From: Porodaedalea pini | Lineage: Eukaryota; Basidiomycota; Agaricomycetes; Hymenochaetales; Hymenochaetaceae | Assembly (NCBI GenBank): GCA_002794775.1 | Contig: NBAY01000005.1 | Location: 1,240,001-1,304,000 of the forward strand | Direction: 5' to 3' | Length of the DNA stretch: 64,000 bases | In this document: positions 23,922 to 35,884 of the stretch, in pieces | Numbering within the stretch: position 1 is the first letter of the stretch | How the letters are laid out: every line of letters starts with the position of its first letter | The notes under the pieces: generated by a model | What the model was told of the DNA's origin: nothing | The model's database searches: none | What the model saw: only the letters and a program-made list of their open reading frames with translations | Position numbers and translations under genes: made by a program

Positions 23922-24722
23922 CGCTGGCTGATGTTATGCGTGGGTGTTGCATCACCCCCGTGGTGGCGAGGAGGGACATTTTATACTCTTCCAGCTTCCT
24001 GAGCTCCGCGCAGCCGCTCGTGACGTCCGCCCTTCCGTCTACCCTTTCACGTTAAAGTTATTTATTACATTTTATGTTTCCATGCTTTATATTCCTTTTT
24101 CCCTTGTTTACTTCCGTTGGACTCACATTGTTTGGATCTGGATATTTGTCACTTATGCATATGGATTGTCCATAACACGGGAAGGGGTTTGTTCCAGACT
24201 TGTTAGTTTCGTTTACTCGAGTTCCGCACATTGTTACGATGCATGTATACGTCTGTTAAAATTCGTCATTTCTGAGTTCGGTCGAGCAGGCCGAAATCGC
24301 GTGAGTTCCCTCCGTCCCTGGTACGCCTCTGCCATTGTTGCAATATACTTACTTCATACTATAGCGTCTGCTTGCCTTACGGAGCTGCAATAGCATTTCT
24401 AAACGTACGCGAGCGCGTCGGCATCATATTTATTTTTCAGACGGGTATCCGCGCGGAACCCGCCAGCGCCATGACCGCGGCGATAGCAATGCCCACCTCC
24501 TAGGAGCTTCCGCCGCTCCCGTCGGCCGCGAAAACAAACGCCTTATCCAGGTATGTTGGGGCTTACGGCCTCGACGGCCCTCCGTCTTTTTCATTGGACA
24601 TTTGCCGGTCTGGCCTTATTTACGCGGCGCTTGCTCGTGGGCGTGTACCTTTTCTCTCTCGCTTCAACTTCTGTACTTCAAGCTCTAGGTCTACTTGGCT
24701 AGCTTGGTTTGGTACTTCGACA
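23922..24722. other. Intergenic, Rab 3' flank and carrier promoter
   Basis: A 149-codon frame at 23944-24393 has hydrophobic stretches but no family match and overlaps the likely Rab 3' UTR. No other gene is seen. Confidence 0.45.
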
Positions 24723-26487
24723 ATGCCGTTGCAATTATCCATTGGAGCGCTGATCTGGATCTCCGTCCGCCCGCTCATATCACGATTGTGAGTTATACTC
24801 TCTGAAACCCATAACCCATTTACTCTGTTCTAATGCCACTGGCCCTATAGATGGCTGAGCGGGGCATTTGGCTTTGCGATCACCAAGGCAGACATCTTCC
24901 CGTTGGCTGCATCACGGGGAACCGGACAGATAGTATTGAATATAACACTTCCATGGTCCGTTTTCATTTTTTTTATTTTTTATTTGGATTGGTTTCTCCC
25001 GACTAATATGTTTTTTTTGTCCATTCAAGCCTCATGTTTTCAAAGATTGTGCCCGCCTTCACTCCACAGAACATCAACAACCTCGGTGTACTCGTCGCTA
25101 TCGCGTTCTTGTATGAGGCCATCGGCCTCTTCTTTGCGTGGACTACCAAGCAACTCTTCTGGGTGCCACATCGCTTCCGTTATGGTATCCTGTGCGCTGG
25201 CACTATCTCTAACTACAGTGACATTCGTACGTACACACCTCAAAGTCGTTCTCTTCATACTTACGCACAATAATCTAGCTACTGCTGTGATTACGAGTAT
25301 AACTGCAAACATCCCTTTCAACGCCTCGACAGACCAAACCATCTCCGTCGCGTACGTCGCAGGCTTTATTTTAGTCTTCTTCGTGAGCCGCCTTCTTCTT
25401 CCTCTCAATAAACGAGGTAGAATTTATGTGTAGATATCCCTCTTTCCCATGGGTGCGCATAGGCTTGTCGCCATGGACTATGTCGGTCCGGACGTTGAGG
25501 ACGAAGACTTGCGCGTCTCGATGGCAGTCAAGACAAAGCAGAGTGTGCACAGTGCCATTCGCCTACTGCGCGCCATCCCAGTTCCAGGAAAGAATAATTC
25601 ACAGCCCTCGCCAGATATTGAGAAACTCGAAGCTCAGAAGAGTGAGGAGAATGCGGAAGTCAATGCAGCACATGTACCACCTAATGTGCTCGCGGACCTT
25701 GCTGATAAAGCGAGGAGGCATGTCACGTTCAACGCTGACGATTCGACTGCCGCTCCGACCGAGGCGGGCCCGTCTCAGGAGGCTTCGCCACATCCATCTC
25801 GTGCATCTTCCCCTGCACCTCTTGCACAAGGACCACCTCCACTCCGCACCCGCGTCCTTGCCATTGCTCGCTCGGCTGGCCGCTCCTTACTACTCCCCTG
25901 CTCGATAACGATCGTGGTCAGCATAGTTATCGCGGTTGTCACACCGCTCAAGGCGCTTTTCACACCCGTCCCCAACTCGCCAATCCCGAACGCTCCAGAC
26001 GGCCAGCCACCGTTGGCCTTTATCCTCGACAGCGCGGAGTTCGTCGGCGCTGCGTCCGTCCCGCTCGGTCTAATCTGCCTCGGCTCTGCCGTCGCGCGCG
26101 TGCGCCTCCCGCGCCGCGGTGAGTGGGGGTTGCTCCCTCTCGGTGCGATCGCATGGTTCGCGGTGACGAAGATGCTCGTGCTGCCCGTGCTTGGCGTACT
26201 CATTATCCAGGGACTCGTGCAGACGGGCTTTGTCGACCGCGAGGACAAAGTCCTCCGCTTCGTTTGCATGTGCGTTTTCCACGTTTTACTCCATGATTAT
26301 GGTGTTTATTTCTTGCTCCAGGTTCATCTCATGTGTTCCGACTGCAACTTCGCAGGTATACCTTACGCAGGTGTACTCTGGTACGGGCGAAGCGGGTCCG
26401 CTCCCATTGTTCCTCGTCCCACAGTACATCCTAATGTTCCTCTCCATGACCATCCTCATCGCATACTCTCTCTCCATCCTCTTCTGA
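24723..26487 (+). CDS. Auxin-efflux-carrier-family membrane protein (Ecm3/PIN-like), copy 1
   Basis: Starts MPLQLSIGALIWISVRPL. Exons then encode the first helix block: GTGQIVLNITLP, MFSKIVPAFTPQNINNLGVL, FLYEAIGLFFAWTTKQLFWV, PHRFRYGILCAGTISNYSDI, and ANIPFNASTDQTISVAYVAG. A cytoplasmic loop of about 150 residues follows, starting at MGAHRLVAMDYVGPDVEDED, rich in Ser/Pro/acidic residues. The second helix block includes VVSIVIAVVTPLKALFTPVP, NAPDGQPPLAFILDSAEFVG, SVPLGLICLGSAVARVRLP and VTKMLVLPVLGVLIIQGLV, and ends YILMFLSMTILIAYSLSILF. This is the Mem_trans family layout: two five-helix bundles with a central loop. Fungal members such as Ecm3 are ER proteins of unclear substrate. Close paralogue at 35885-38230. 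Confidence 0.88.
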
Positions 26488-26939
26488 ATGCTCTGCACAC
26501 CACCGACACAACAGGATAAGTCAATAAATCTTCTGACATATCTATTCGCACCTGTACCATATAATTGACAATTACTTCTGCTCTGTCTTATATTAGAGCC
26601 GGAGGCTTTAAGCCTTCCGCTTCTTTCTACGTTGAATGTCGTGTGCCCGGCTTTGGTGGCATTGTAACTATCTCCCAGGCGGAATGCAATGTACAACTGC
26701 TTCGCAGCACAAAACTCGGAAAATTCGACAATGTGATTGGAATGGTCTCACTCTGTCAGGGTCTCTCTAGTAGACGCAGTAGCATTCGGATCCACGTTAC
26801 ATTTTAACTGTGTAAATGCCAGACTCCCAAAGAAGGAAATCGCTTACGAGTCGCAGAAAGTGCTCATGTGACCGTGAGACAACATGTGACAATCTAATCA
26901 GATTGGCATTTATTTTTATTTTTAAATCCTGCAACCGCG
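26488..26939. other. Intergenic between carrier copy 1 and acyltransferase
   Basis: About 450 bp between co-oriented genes, holding a 3' flank and a promoter. No separate gene seen. Confidence 0.5.
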
Positions 26940-28331
26940 ATGACGGACAGCCCGACGCCTAAGAAGCGGTTACAGCAAATACACGCTGCTATCGCCAACG
27001 AGCGGCACGTTCTCGACCTCCCTAATGGCGCGCACCTCACTGTACGTGGTTCTGACGCAACTGAGACGTCAAGAATCTTCATCGATGGCCGCCCCGTACT
27101 TTCATTTCGCGCTCTCCCTCGCGAGGCCGCCCTCGTCCTTTCCGCGCTCGGCACGACTTTCGAGAAAAATAATCCTATACCATGCTATCCTGTACTAGAG
27201 CTTGAGCTCATCACTGGAGCTCGTACTGATGCTGAGTCCAACACCGACCTCTGGGCCGCGATATATGCGCTCTGGACGCTCTTGCACGTACAAGAAGTCA
27301 TTCCAATTACTTTCAAAAGACCTCCTGTGTCTGCTATCGAGTTTCTACTGCAGTCCGGTCTCGCGAGGCGTGCATTAGACACTGCCGTGTCTGAGCTCTT
27401 CCTCAGTCGCGCCGCCTTCTGGCAAGGTGCAGGCACGGGTCCGGCATGGGCGAATACACAGGGCTGGCTGCGCTACAAGCTCGATCACGCGCCCTTCCCA
27501 CATACACAGACATTTACGCGCTCGTCCACCGTCATTGCGCAGCATCCACTGCGCCCACCAAAACCGCCACCAGGTGTGCCGGTATATGCGCGGTTCTGCA
27601 CACAGATCGGCAAGATGCTGCACATGCATATGATCGATCCAGAATCTAAAGACGACATGGATACCTTCCACCGCTGGATGAATGACCCACGAGTGAACGC
27701 AGGATGGGGTGAGGCCGGGGATAAGGAGAAGCATCACAAATATGTCAAAAATATGTGCGCCGAGCCTTCCGTGCTCCCCCTTATTATGAGCTGGGATGAC
27801 GAGCGCATGGGCTACGCTGAGCTCGTCTGGATCAAGGTCTGTGCGTTTCACTTGATTTTTTGTCTGCTAGCGTATATGCTTGTTCTGTTGTAGGAAAATC
27901 ACGTGGCACCATATGTCCCCGGTATTGGTGCGCAGGACTACGACCGCGGCCTTCACGTCCTCGTCGGCGAGGACAAGTATCGCGGGCAAGCCTACTGTCT
28001 GTATCTTTCAAAATTGTCTCTTTCCTTCTTATTGAGACATCCGGACCCTCCACAGCTCAAGCCTGGTTCCGCTCCATTTCGCACTACATCTTCCTCGCGG
28101 AGCCGCGCACAACGCGTATCATCGGCGAGCCAAAACGCTCCAATGCCGCTATCATCCGTACCTCCGTCGACGCTGGCATGCACCTCGAGACCGTAAGCGT
28201 CCCTTTATCAGCTTTTCACCCATGTTTTAATATTTTCCAACGACTAGAAATCCTTCTACTTTCCGTACAAGCACTCGGTTATGACAATGAACCTTCGCGA
28301 GCGGCTTTTCAAGGAGGATATGCTTCTGTGA
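26940..28331 (+). CDS. Siderophore-type N-acyltransferase (SidF/MbtK/IucB-like)
   Basis: Exon 1 is 26940-27836; exon 2 begins at 27894. Further introns start after the RGQAY codon stretch and after MHLET, and the last exon ends KEDMLL at 28331. The C-terminal half carries the family pattern: MHMIDPESKDDMDTFHRWMN, DPRVNAGWGE, MSWDDERMGYAELVWIKENH, YDRGLHVLVGEDKYRGQAYS, FLAEPRTTRIIGEPKRSNAA and SVDAGMHLETKSFYFPYK. Family members acylate N-hydroxy-ornithine or -lysine with a CoA-bound acyl group in hydroxamate siderophore synthesis. The roughly 240-residue N-terminal region, starting MTDSPTPKKRLQQIHAAI, is typical of the fungal enzymes. No NRPS or ornithine monooxygenase is in this window, so its pathway partners must lie elsewhere. 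The acyl donor is unknown. Confidence 0.88.
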
Positions 28332-28527
28332 ATATGTTCCAGCCACATCAGCAGGCGGCAATGTAGATATAATCTTGGTTAAATTTGTTCTCGTTTCCGT
28401 TGGATTGCATTGAGAGGATGGAGTGATTCAAAGCACATATACATAATATATAAAGCTAAGTTGCGCACACGAGCAATGGAAAGAACGTCGAAGATATTGG
28501 AAGTTTCGTAATGTGGTGAAAGAAGGA

Positions 28528-29371
28528 TTAGATTGCATCGGGCCTTGTGGCTTTCGACTGCGGCTGCAGCATACCGCTCTCTCGTGCGAGCAGCCGGCGC
28601 ACATGGGTATCATCGGGCTTCAAATCCCCGCGCGTTGGGCAGAATGACGCGCGAAATGTCTGTCCTGAGGCACCCACCCACTGAGCAGTATACACTAGCG
28701 CACGGGGTTCCGGAGCATCTTCGTCGTCTCTGGGAGGGGAAACGACGCCGATATCGAGTAGCGTGACGCGCCGCCATGTGCCGTTTCCGCCCTTAGCGAA
28801 CGCCGTGCACCCTTTCTGCGGGATATAAGTAGAATAAAATATTAGTGGCAAAACACAGATGGCAGAAGAAAGGCAGAAACAAGAGGACCTTGAATGTGTA
28901 TGGCCACGGTGCATCCATCGTGCTCGGGCCGGTGGCAAACGATGGCATGGCCAGAGCAGGCAACAGGCGATAAGAGTACATCGTAGCGTTCTTCATGTCC
29001 TCCCCACAAATATCCTCGTCGACGTCCGTCTCGCTACCGAACCCTTCGTCGCTTTCATGAAACACGGTTTCAGAGGACGAAGTCGAAAGAGAAGAAAGAG
29101 AGTTTAGAGACGAGCGGTTGGATGTACTGGCAATTGAGGTGGAGGGCAAGTCAGATGTTGATGCTGTCGCGAGAGCGGAGATCGCAAGGGAGGAGTCGTT
29201 GAGGCCATTGACCACGGACTTGAGTGATTGGAAAATTTTATCAGAGGATCGTGGGCTGTCCTCGACGCAGTCGGTTGGAATGGCAGATGATGCGTGCGCG
29301 CCACCAATATCACTTGCACAAGTTGGAGAGGCTTGGTGGTACACCATGGCCTTCCCTCCAGATAGCAACAC
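28528..29371 (-). CDS. Hypothetical protein, two exons
   Basis: The first exon starts MLLSGGKAMVYHQASPTC (MVYHQ is an alternative start) and encodes a Ser/Thr-rich, then acidic region (SSSETVFHESDEGFGSETDV), then PWPYTFK. A GTCCTC...CCGCAG intron joins to KGCTAFAKGGNGTWRRVTLL, DIGVVSPPRDDEDAPEPRAL, VYTAQWVGASGQTFRASFCP and a basic end at 28528. The total is about 250 residues. The second exon looks like a compact folded domain, but I do not recognise the family. It is convergent with the acyltransferase, with 196 bp between the stops. Confidence 0.55.
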
Positions 29372-29937
29372 TATGACTGAGTTACGTCCAAAGAGTCGGC
29401 CGAGAGCTGAGGCTTAAAAGGCGATCGGACAGTCGGAGAGGACTGCCGGGTGGCAATAAGTCGGAGGAGAGGAGTCGGAGCGGCGCACACGAATAGGTAC
29501 GTGCTCGCCTTTTAACGCAATGCCCGGGCCAAACGCTTAGATGATTGGGCCTCTTGAGTAGTCGGATATGCTAATGCATGGCTGTGAGATGTGGCCTGGT
29601 ATCTGGTATGTCTCAGATAATGAACCACAATCAATCGTATTAAGAGTTCTTGGGATTTTTTTCATGGCTCGTCGGGACGAAAGAGGGAGGATCCTCGAAA
29701 GAAGCCGTTTGTCAAGATCCAAGTCTCAGGGACGTGCTTCGTGCATTGTCTGTTAATGATATGCTCGACCCTTTTGTCTCAGGTGTGCACACGGTGATCT
29801 TGGATTTCATATACATGTAACTATTGAAGCCTTTCATGATCAGCCGATACCAGCTTAGCGAAATCTTCCAGCGAGTGGGTAATTTGGCAGGCGCACCATA
29901 CAGAAGACAACAATCAATACAAAATTAGTTTCCCCAA
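29372..29937. other. Intergenic, nothing recognised
   Basis: About 570 bp between two minus-strand genes. No domain-bearing frame or repeat was seen. Confidence 0.5.
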
Positions 29938-30666
29938 TCATTCAAGTTCGATCAACTTCCCCGTCGTCCAGTTCTCTCTTCCAGAAGTGCCAGCGAGGCG
30001 CATCTCCAGTTCCTCGAATACTTCAACGTGCTTCGTCACTACGAAACCAAGCTTCGAAAAAAGCGCGACGCTCGCACTATTCTTATCACCAATGCGGACC
30101 ACAAGCTTGTCAGCGGAGATAGGCAACAGTGGTGGATATTCATATGATGTGGCGAATGAGAGAAGAAGCTGGAGTGCCTCTAACGCGAAGCCTTTTCGTC
30201 GGTACGCTTTTTCTGTCGGCGACAATACGACTTCATTATAGTCTATCATGAAGAACGAGCAAAGAAGCATACCAGCAACCATGATTTCCGCCTCCACCTC
30301 AAAATCTTCATCGTCAGCAGAGCCTTTGAAGAAGAGATTCACATCTCCTAACATGCGGGACGTGTCATATATGATGTTTACAATCGTGATCCCGGAAACG
30401 TCCTCATTTAATAGTTCTTCTCGAGCGAGAACGATGAATGTAAGTTCTGTTCGGGCTCTGAGGGATCATTCGAGAGTGAAATATACATTGAGAGCTCACT
30501 GTCTTCATCTTCTTGCCACTTTCCTGCATGGTCGATGAGTCGTTTCGTTCATGTTGCGAAATTAGGTTCTGGACGGACTCTGCATTTCGTACTCTTCCTC
30601 CAAGCTTAAAGGCTCACTCGCGGTCAGATCTCTGAGCTCCGGATCGAGCATCCAGTCGTGATATTT
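29938..30666 (-). CDS. NAT9-like GNAT N-acetyltransferase, 5' end uncertain
   Basis: Exons on the minus strand give KYHDWMLDPELRDLTASEPL, SLEEEYEMQ, then after an intron KWQEDED, after a second intron KLTFIVLAREELLNED plus MLGDVNLFFKGSADDEDFEV, and after a third YNEVVLSPTEKAYRRKGFAL, EALQLLLSFATSYEYPPLLP, VRIGDKNSASVALFSKLGFV and a tail ending LIELE. The order and motifs match N-acetyltransferase 9 (acetyl-CoA-binding RRKGFA, then NxxS and LGF). The expected first segment (about 20 residues with VVLVPY before KYH) is not cleanly encoded. Upstream there is only a short VLKRVVP-like stretch without an in-frame ATG. The gene may use a missed start exon, or be 5'-damaged. Confidence 0.72.
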
Positions 30667-30733
30667 CTATCTGGCACCACGCGTTTAAGTACAGTATGTT
30701 GGCATACGTAGACTCTGAAGTCGATGTGCTGAC

Positions 30734-31009
30734 TTGAACATGTTCCTTCCTGCACATGATTTGCATCAGCTCGTTCCTGAAGATGTATTAGAGTGTATTA
30801 CATACCTATACGGTACTAACAGCACCCCTCTACCAACGAGTGCAATATTCTGGTTGGCCTTCATGGATGTCCTGGAACCTGAGAAACTGAGGTTTTTGCC
30901 GCAGACACGGCATCACTTGATTGAAGAAATTAGAAAATTAGATAAGTTTGCACGCACACGTGACTACGCGTTGGCGATGGCACGAGATCTATTTTCAGTA
31001 TGGAGCTAA
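30734..31009 (+). CDS. Short hypothetical protein
   Basis: A 91-residue frame beginning MNMFLPAHDLHQLVPEDVLE and ending FARTRDYALAMARDLFSVWS. It is mostly helical in composition, with leucine, aspartate and arginine typical of coding sequence, and does not look like a shadow of another gene. No family recognised. It is divergent from the NAT9-like gene and ends about 100 bp before the next gene. It could be an exon remnant of a longer protein. Confidence 0.35.
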   Translation: MNMFLPAHDLHQLVPEDVLECITYLYGTNSTPLPTSAIFWLAFMDVLEPEKLRFLPQTRHHLIEEIRKLDKFARTRDYALAMARDLFSVWS

Positions 31010-31106
31010 CCCTTGTCTCCGGGAACAGCAGACCGATAACAGTTAACGCGCTATTAATCTTGCCTCTTATGCTTGTGACAATACCTACGGTCTGGACGAT
31101 CCGGAT

Positions 31107-34100
31107 ATGTCAAGCTCGATCTCGCGCGACCTAGAGATGAACGAAGGCAATGGTCCTGGATCGCCCAGGAGCTTGAAGCCTGGTTTACAGCAGAAACGAA
31201 ATACTCAGGAGCAACTGCGATTAAGCATTCCACAGCACATCATCAAGGCAGAACCGTCTTCGAACGCCGTACATTTCGACGTGGATATCGAGAAACCTGG
31301 CGAACCTGATGCCAAGATCGAAAGTTCGGTACATCGAGCACGAGAGAATATCGGCCAGGCCCCGAACGTGAAGGGATTGTCGTTCTGGCGAGGAATTTTG
31401 CCGCAGAGCCTGAAATGGATACCCACCAATCTGCACAAGTCACACATACGACCTGTATTGCGATGTGCCATCGCCGCTTGGATTTCTTTGTTATTAACTC
31501 TGATTCCTCGTACCGAACAGTTTCTGGGTCAGGCGAGTCTGGAGAATTTTATTGAATTGGTCTGAGCTTACAGTGCCTGTTTCGAAACCCTCAGTCAAGT
31601 TTCATTATCATAATAGGTGTGTGTCTGTGTTTTCCATCCCGCATTTTCCTTTGCGAAAGTCCTAACATCAACAAAGCCGCATTTTTATCGCCACCTTCCG
31701 ACCCATTCATCGCTGTCGTTGAAAAGGAGATCGTCATTCAGTTGACAGTATCGGGATCTTATGCGTGAGTGTCTCTATTTTATTATCATCTTCTGCTAGT
31801 CTTACTCGTTTGATCGTATAGCTGGAGCTGTCTTGGCATAAGACTTGCGAACCTCACTCGCAGTGAGTTCAACTCAGAGGTTGACAACAGTGATATCCTC
31901 CAAGGTCGATACATCGAGGCAGCGGTATGTTTTCGGTGAAGAGTATAAATCTATCAATGCTTAATGTAGACTAGCCAAGCTTCATATGCGCGATTTTCTT
32001 ATGCACAGGAACATCAATATTGCTTTATCTACGGACAAAAATGGGTCAAGGCAAACCAGTCACTGCTACTATGATCCTCAGTTGTACAACGATGGGTACA
32101 TCTCCCGACCGTATTCCTCAAAATTGCAGGTTGCTCACTGATTTGGATAGATTCCGCGTTGACGCTCTCGCCGTTATATCCGTATCCGAATTATCAGGCA
32201 AGTGTGTGTATTGCTAGGTCTTGGTAATCTATATTCACGACTGCACTAAACATAGATCGGCAAAGCTCTAGTTGTCCCCATTGCATTCCACTCAGCTATC
32301 GCGATCCTCTCTTCTCTCCTTATCTTCCCTGAGTCTATACATGCACAATTCCGTCACCGCTTCCGTGCCATCTTCATGCCGCTCGCGCGCGCCCTGCGCA
32401 CGCAACCAGCTCTTTTGCAAACATCTTCGGGCTTCCTCGGTGCTACACTTGACGCCGGCCTTGGCGAATACACTGCGCGTGTGCAGGAAGCGGAGGCCGC
32501 GCTTGGACCCCTCGCAGCAACGGGACGCCTCATGAAGAAAGATCTCTCGTATGGCCGCTTTTGCGCGAGTGACTTCAAAACAATGCACGAGCTTGCGCGG
32601 CGCTTGACTGTGCGCGCGAATGGAATGGCGTTCTATTTCAAGATCATGGACCCGTCAAGGCATAAATTCCCTGGAACGCCCGCCACAACACCGATGCGTT
32701 CATGTCCTCCGTCTTGCTCATCTTCCCGTCCAACTTCCCGTCCTTCTTCACCACCCTCTACACCATGCACTGAGCACGTCACAATGACTAATCCAGTGTC
32801 TGCTAACGGTTTCGTCGTATCGCGACGCCGCCGAACACCTTATGCGTCCAACGATGCACACCATTACTTCCATCCACATCATCATCACCGTCATGCATAC
32901 CACAACGGAAGCTCGCTCTTCCAAGAGATGCGGGCTCGTGGGTCTGAGCACGCCGTAGGTGTATTCGAGTCACAGGCGTATCTCAACCTGGAAACGCGAT
33001 TTGCACACGCCGACGCCGACGCTCTGCGCGCGCGTACGATGGGCCTCCTCGGTACAAGCGCAGAGCCACTTCTTTTATGCTGTGCAGACATGCTAGAGTA
33101 CGTAGGTGTCTGGCTGCAGCGCGTGAATGATGATCAGTTGTGGAAGCGGCTGGTAACGCACAACGGCAGACGGCAGTGGATGGAGATCGTCCAGGAGAAC
33201 GAAGAGATGAAAACAAGGCTTATGGTTTGCTTGGAGGAATTCCGAAAGAGTAGACGGTGAGATTCTGCAGTTCTTTTCGAATATTTAAGCAGTCTAACAG
33301 TATTTGTACCATGCAGACATCGAGTACTAGATCTGTACCGCTCGGCCGTCGAGCCCGGATACAATGGGATGCCAGAAGGGGAAGACCCTCCACCTCATCG
33401 TTACCTCTTCCAGTGCTATCTTTACCAGTATCATCTTATTCACTTCACGAAGGACCTCATTGAATTTGTGCGGCATACCTTCTGTCAGAGAAATATTTGC
33501 TTCTCCTCACGGACCTTTTCTCCCCTCTCAGCTAGACGAGATAAGCCGACTAGAGTCGTCTCGTCTTCAGTGCAGATTATGGCTGCCTATACAGCCCCTT
33601 CGGAAAATTTTCGCTTGGAGCAGATGGGATCCATCTGACAACAATATTAATCCCGAAGATGATGAGGATCCAGGTACGCTGATAAATGTGAGGTAAAAAA
33701 ACTGAAACTAATGCCGAAAAACAATTCTACACCTTTGATAGGTTTCGTCTCTGGTATAGACCCTGGAGTGCACGATCGACTTGGCGCTGCCGCGCGGCGA
33801 GATCCAGACGCGCTACCTCCGCGTAGCGCACTCGGGGCTCTAGGAAGAATGGTTTACCGTGCATTCAGTGCACTTGGACACGGAAACGCCGTTTTCGCGT
33901 TCAAGGGTGGCGCTATGGCAGGTATATTGGAGTATTTATATTGATTCGCCCTTTCCTCATTTATCTTTCATCAGCCTTGTTAAGTCTGCCTGCTTTCTTA
34001 TCGGAAACAGCTCCAATGGCAGTCGGTATGTTGAGTGATCAGCTCGTGAATAAATTAGTCGTTGACTACCTTGTACATGATTAGCCAATAGATCCGTATG

Positions 34101-35690
34101 GGCTATGTACTCGTTGTCTCCTTCTAAAGGCAGAAGTTGTGTGTTAACTCGCATTTAAGAGTGCTAGGTCAAACTACACTCAGCAGATTTCGAGGAGATA
34201 CTGTCTTTGGCCTCATTTCGCGTATATCGAGTACATTCTTTGGAGGAGTTGTCGGAATGGCGATGTGGTACGTACAAACAGTCTTAAGTGTCTGGTAGTT
34301 CGCATCGCAAACGTGTTCCAGGTACATATCTGCGGGGAGCGGCATGGGAAATGCCTACGTTCTCGGCGCCGTCGCTGCCGTCTGTTTTCCGTTTTTCTTC
34401 TTTGCAAGGATATACTATCCCGGGCCGCCGATCAATGTCATCTTTTTCTTTCTGACTTCCCAGTTGGTTATTTCATATTCATGGCAGGACACACATTTGC
34501 CTTCGATATCAGCCGCAGGTGCGTAGCTAAGTTCATGCCTTGGAAACGGCCCTCTTACGAATGAACAGGGCATGGCTTTGAAGTGGCTTGGGTGCGCACG
34601 TTGTAACTTTAAGGTGCAGGTTATTGATCAAAAGACCGCCTTCGACAGAAACGCTTCCTTCTGGTGACTATCGGTGTCACCGTCGCCTTGTGAGTGCTGG
34701 AGTCCGCTTATCAAACCAGTCCTAACAACTATGCTTCCTATTCACAGCGTGTTTTCCATCCTCCCACCTTCGACGACTCTCCGACGCTACCTGCGCACGA
34801 CGTACGCTACAACGTCAGACCAGATTGGTCAGCTGTACTGCGATATTCTTTCCCTCGCAACCGTCCGCGACAAAGTTAAGACGGAGAAGATTGTCAGAAA
34901 TCTCGTGGCCGTCCGCATGAAGCTCAACCGGACGCGCGTCTTGAGGAAGAACGTCGCCTATGAGGTGATTGTTTCAAAAGCGATCCTTACCATTTTCCTC
35001 ATCAAGTCATCCAGTTCTCGCTGCAAGGGAAGTGGCCAGCGGAGCGATACAAGCGGGTGCTTGAAATTCAGATGTAACCTCTAACCCTTTTACCGCGGGC
35101 TACATAATCATTAAAGGATGCTTGTAGGGAGATTGCATATCTGCTTTCACATCTACGTTCCGTAGAAGAACACCTTGAGCCGGAATGGGCCCGCGCGTTC
35201 CTCCGCAGGACTCGTTTCATGGAGTCGGATTTCCAAGGTGACATTTTATCCGTTATCTGTGAGCCGCGCCTATCTATCATGTGAAATTGGAGTCGTCTAA
35301 TCCGAGATTTAGGTATGATATCCATTGCACTTCGAACGGGTGCACCGCTCCCGCAGATCACGCCTTGTCCCTTACTCGACCGCTTCGTTGCACATCAAGG
35401 TGGGCTGGACGAGTACGGCCTTCCCCCCTCGCTCACGATCAGCACTCTCGAGAACGAGCAGTACCTGTAAGCACCTTTTTTACAAAGCCCACCCATTTTT
35501 GTCACTGCGAAATGATTCCTTGCTGTGACTCGGTAGGTATTTCAGTGTCGGCGTCGCCACCGCGTTCGGGATTATCACACGGCTCGACAGACTGATGCTC
35601 GCCACAAAGGAGCTTGTCGGGGAGCAGTACCATATCTCTGGGGTGCTTGATATGTCGCGTAGGAAGATTTCGGAGAAGATGTATCTTTAA
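31107..35690 (+). CDS. BRE4-like membrane transporter (FUSC/aromatic-acid-exporter superfamily), copy 1
   Basis: Many exons. It starts MSSSISRDLEMNEGNGPGSP with a hydrophilic leader. The first helix block includes HIRPVLRCAIAAWISLLLTL, AAFLSPPSDPFIAVVEKEIV and LPTILLY-like segments. Mid-protein: VVPIAFHSAIAILSSLLIFP then ESIHAQFRHRFRAIFMPLAR, MAFYFKIMD, a His-rich loop (HHYFHPHHHHRHAYHN) and GVFESQAYLNLETRF. Next: VLDLYRSAVEPG, PPPHRYLFQCYLYQYHLIHF and PDALPPRSALGALGRM. The second helix block follows, then EIAYLLSHLRSVEEHLEPEW, PCPLLDRFVAHQGG and a C-terminus ending ISEKMYL. This matches fungal proteins related to yeast Bre4 (DUF2421/DUF2422, FUSC-like), thought to export organic anions. One intron seems to use a GC donor at 31533. 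Confidence 0.85.
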
Positions 35691-35884
35691 TTTTTTTGAA
35701 TACACTGTACAGACTATGGGATAATAAAAGAATACTTTCCGAGAAGTATATTCGCAGATGCTCAAGCTGAGTTAAACGATGTAAGGAAAAGATAATGCTT
35801 GGAACTCGTCCCGTCTAGGTCTGTATTCAGAAATCAGTTACGAAGGATGAATGCTGTCTGGGGAGGAGAGAGCCGCTATGAAGC

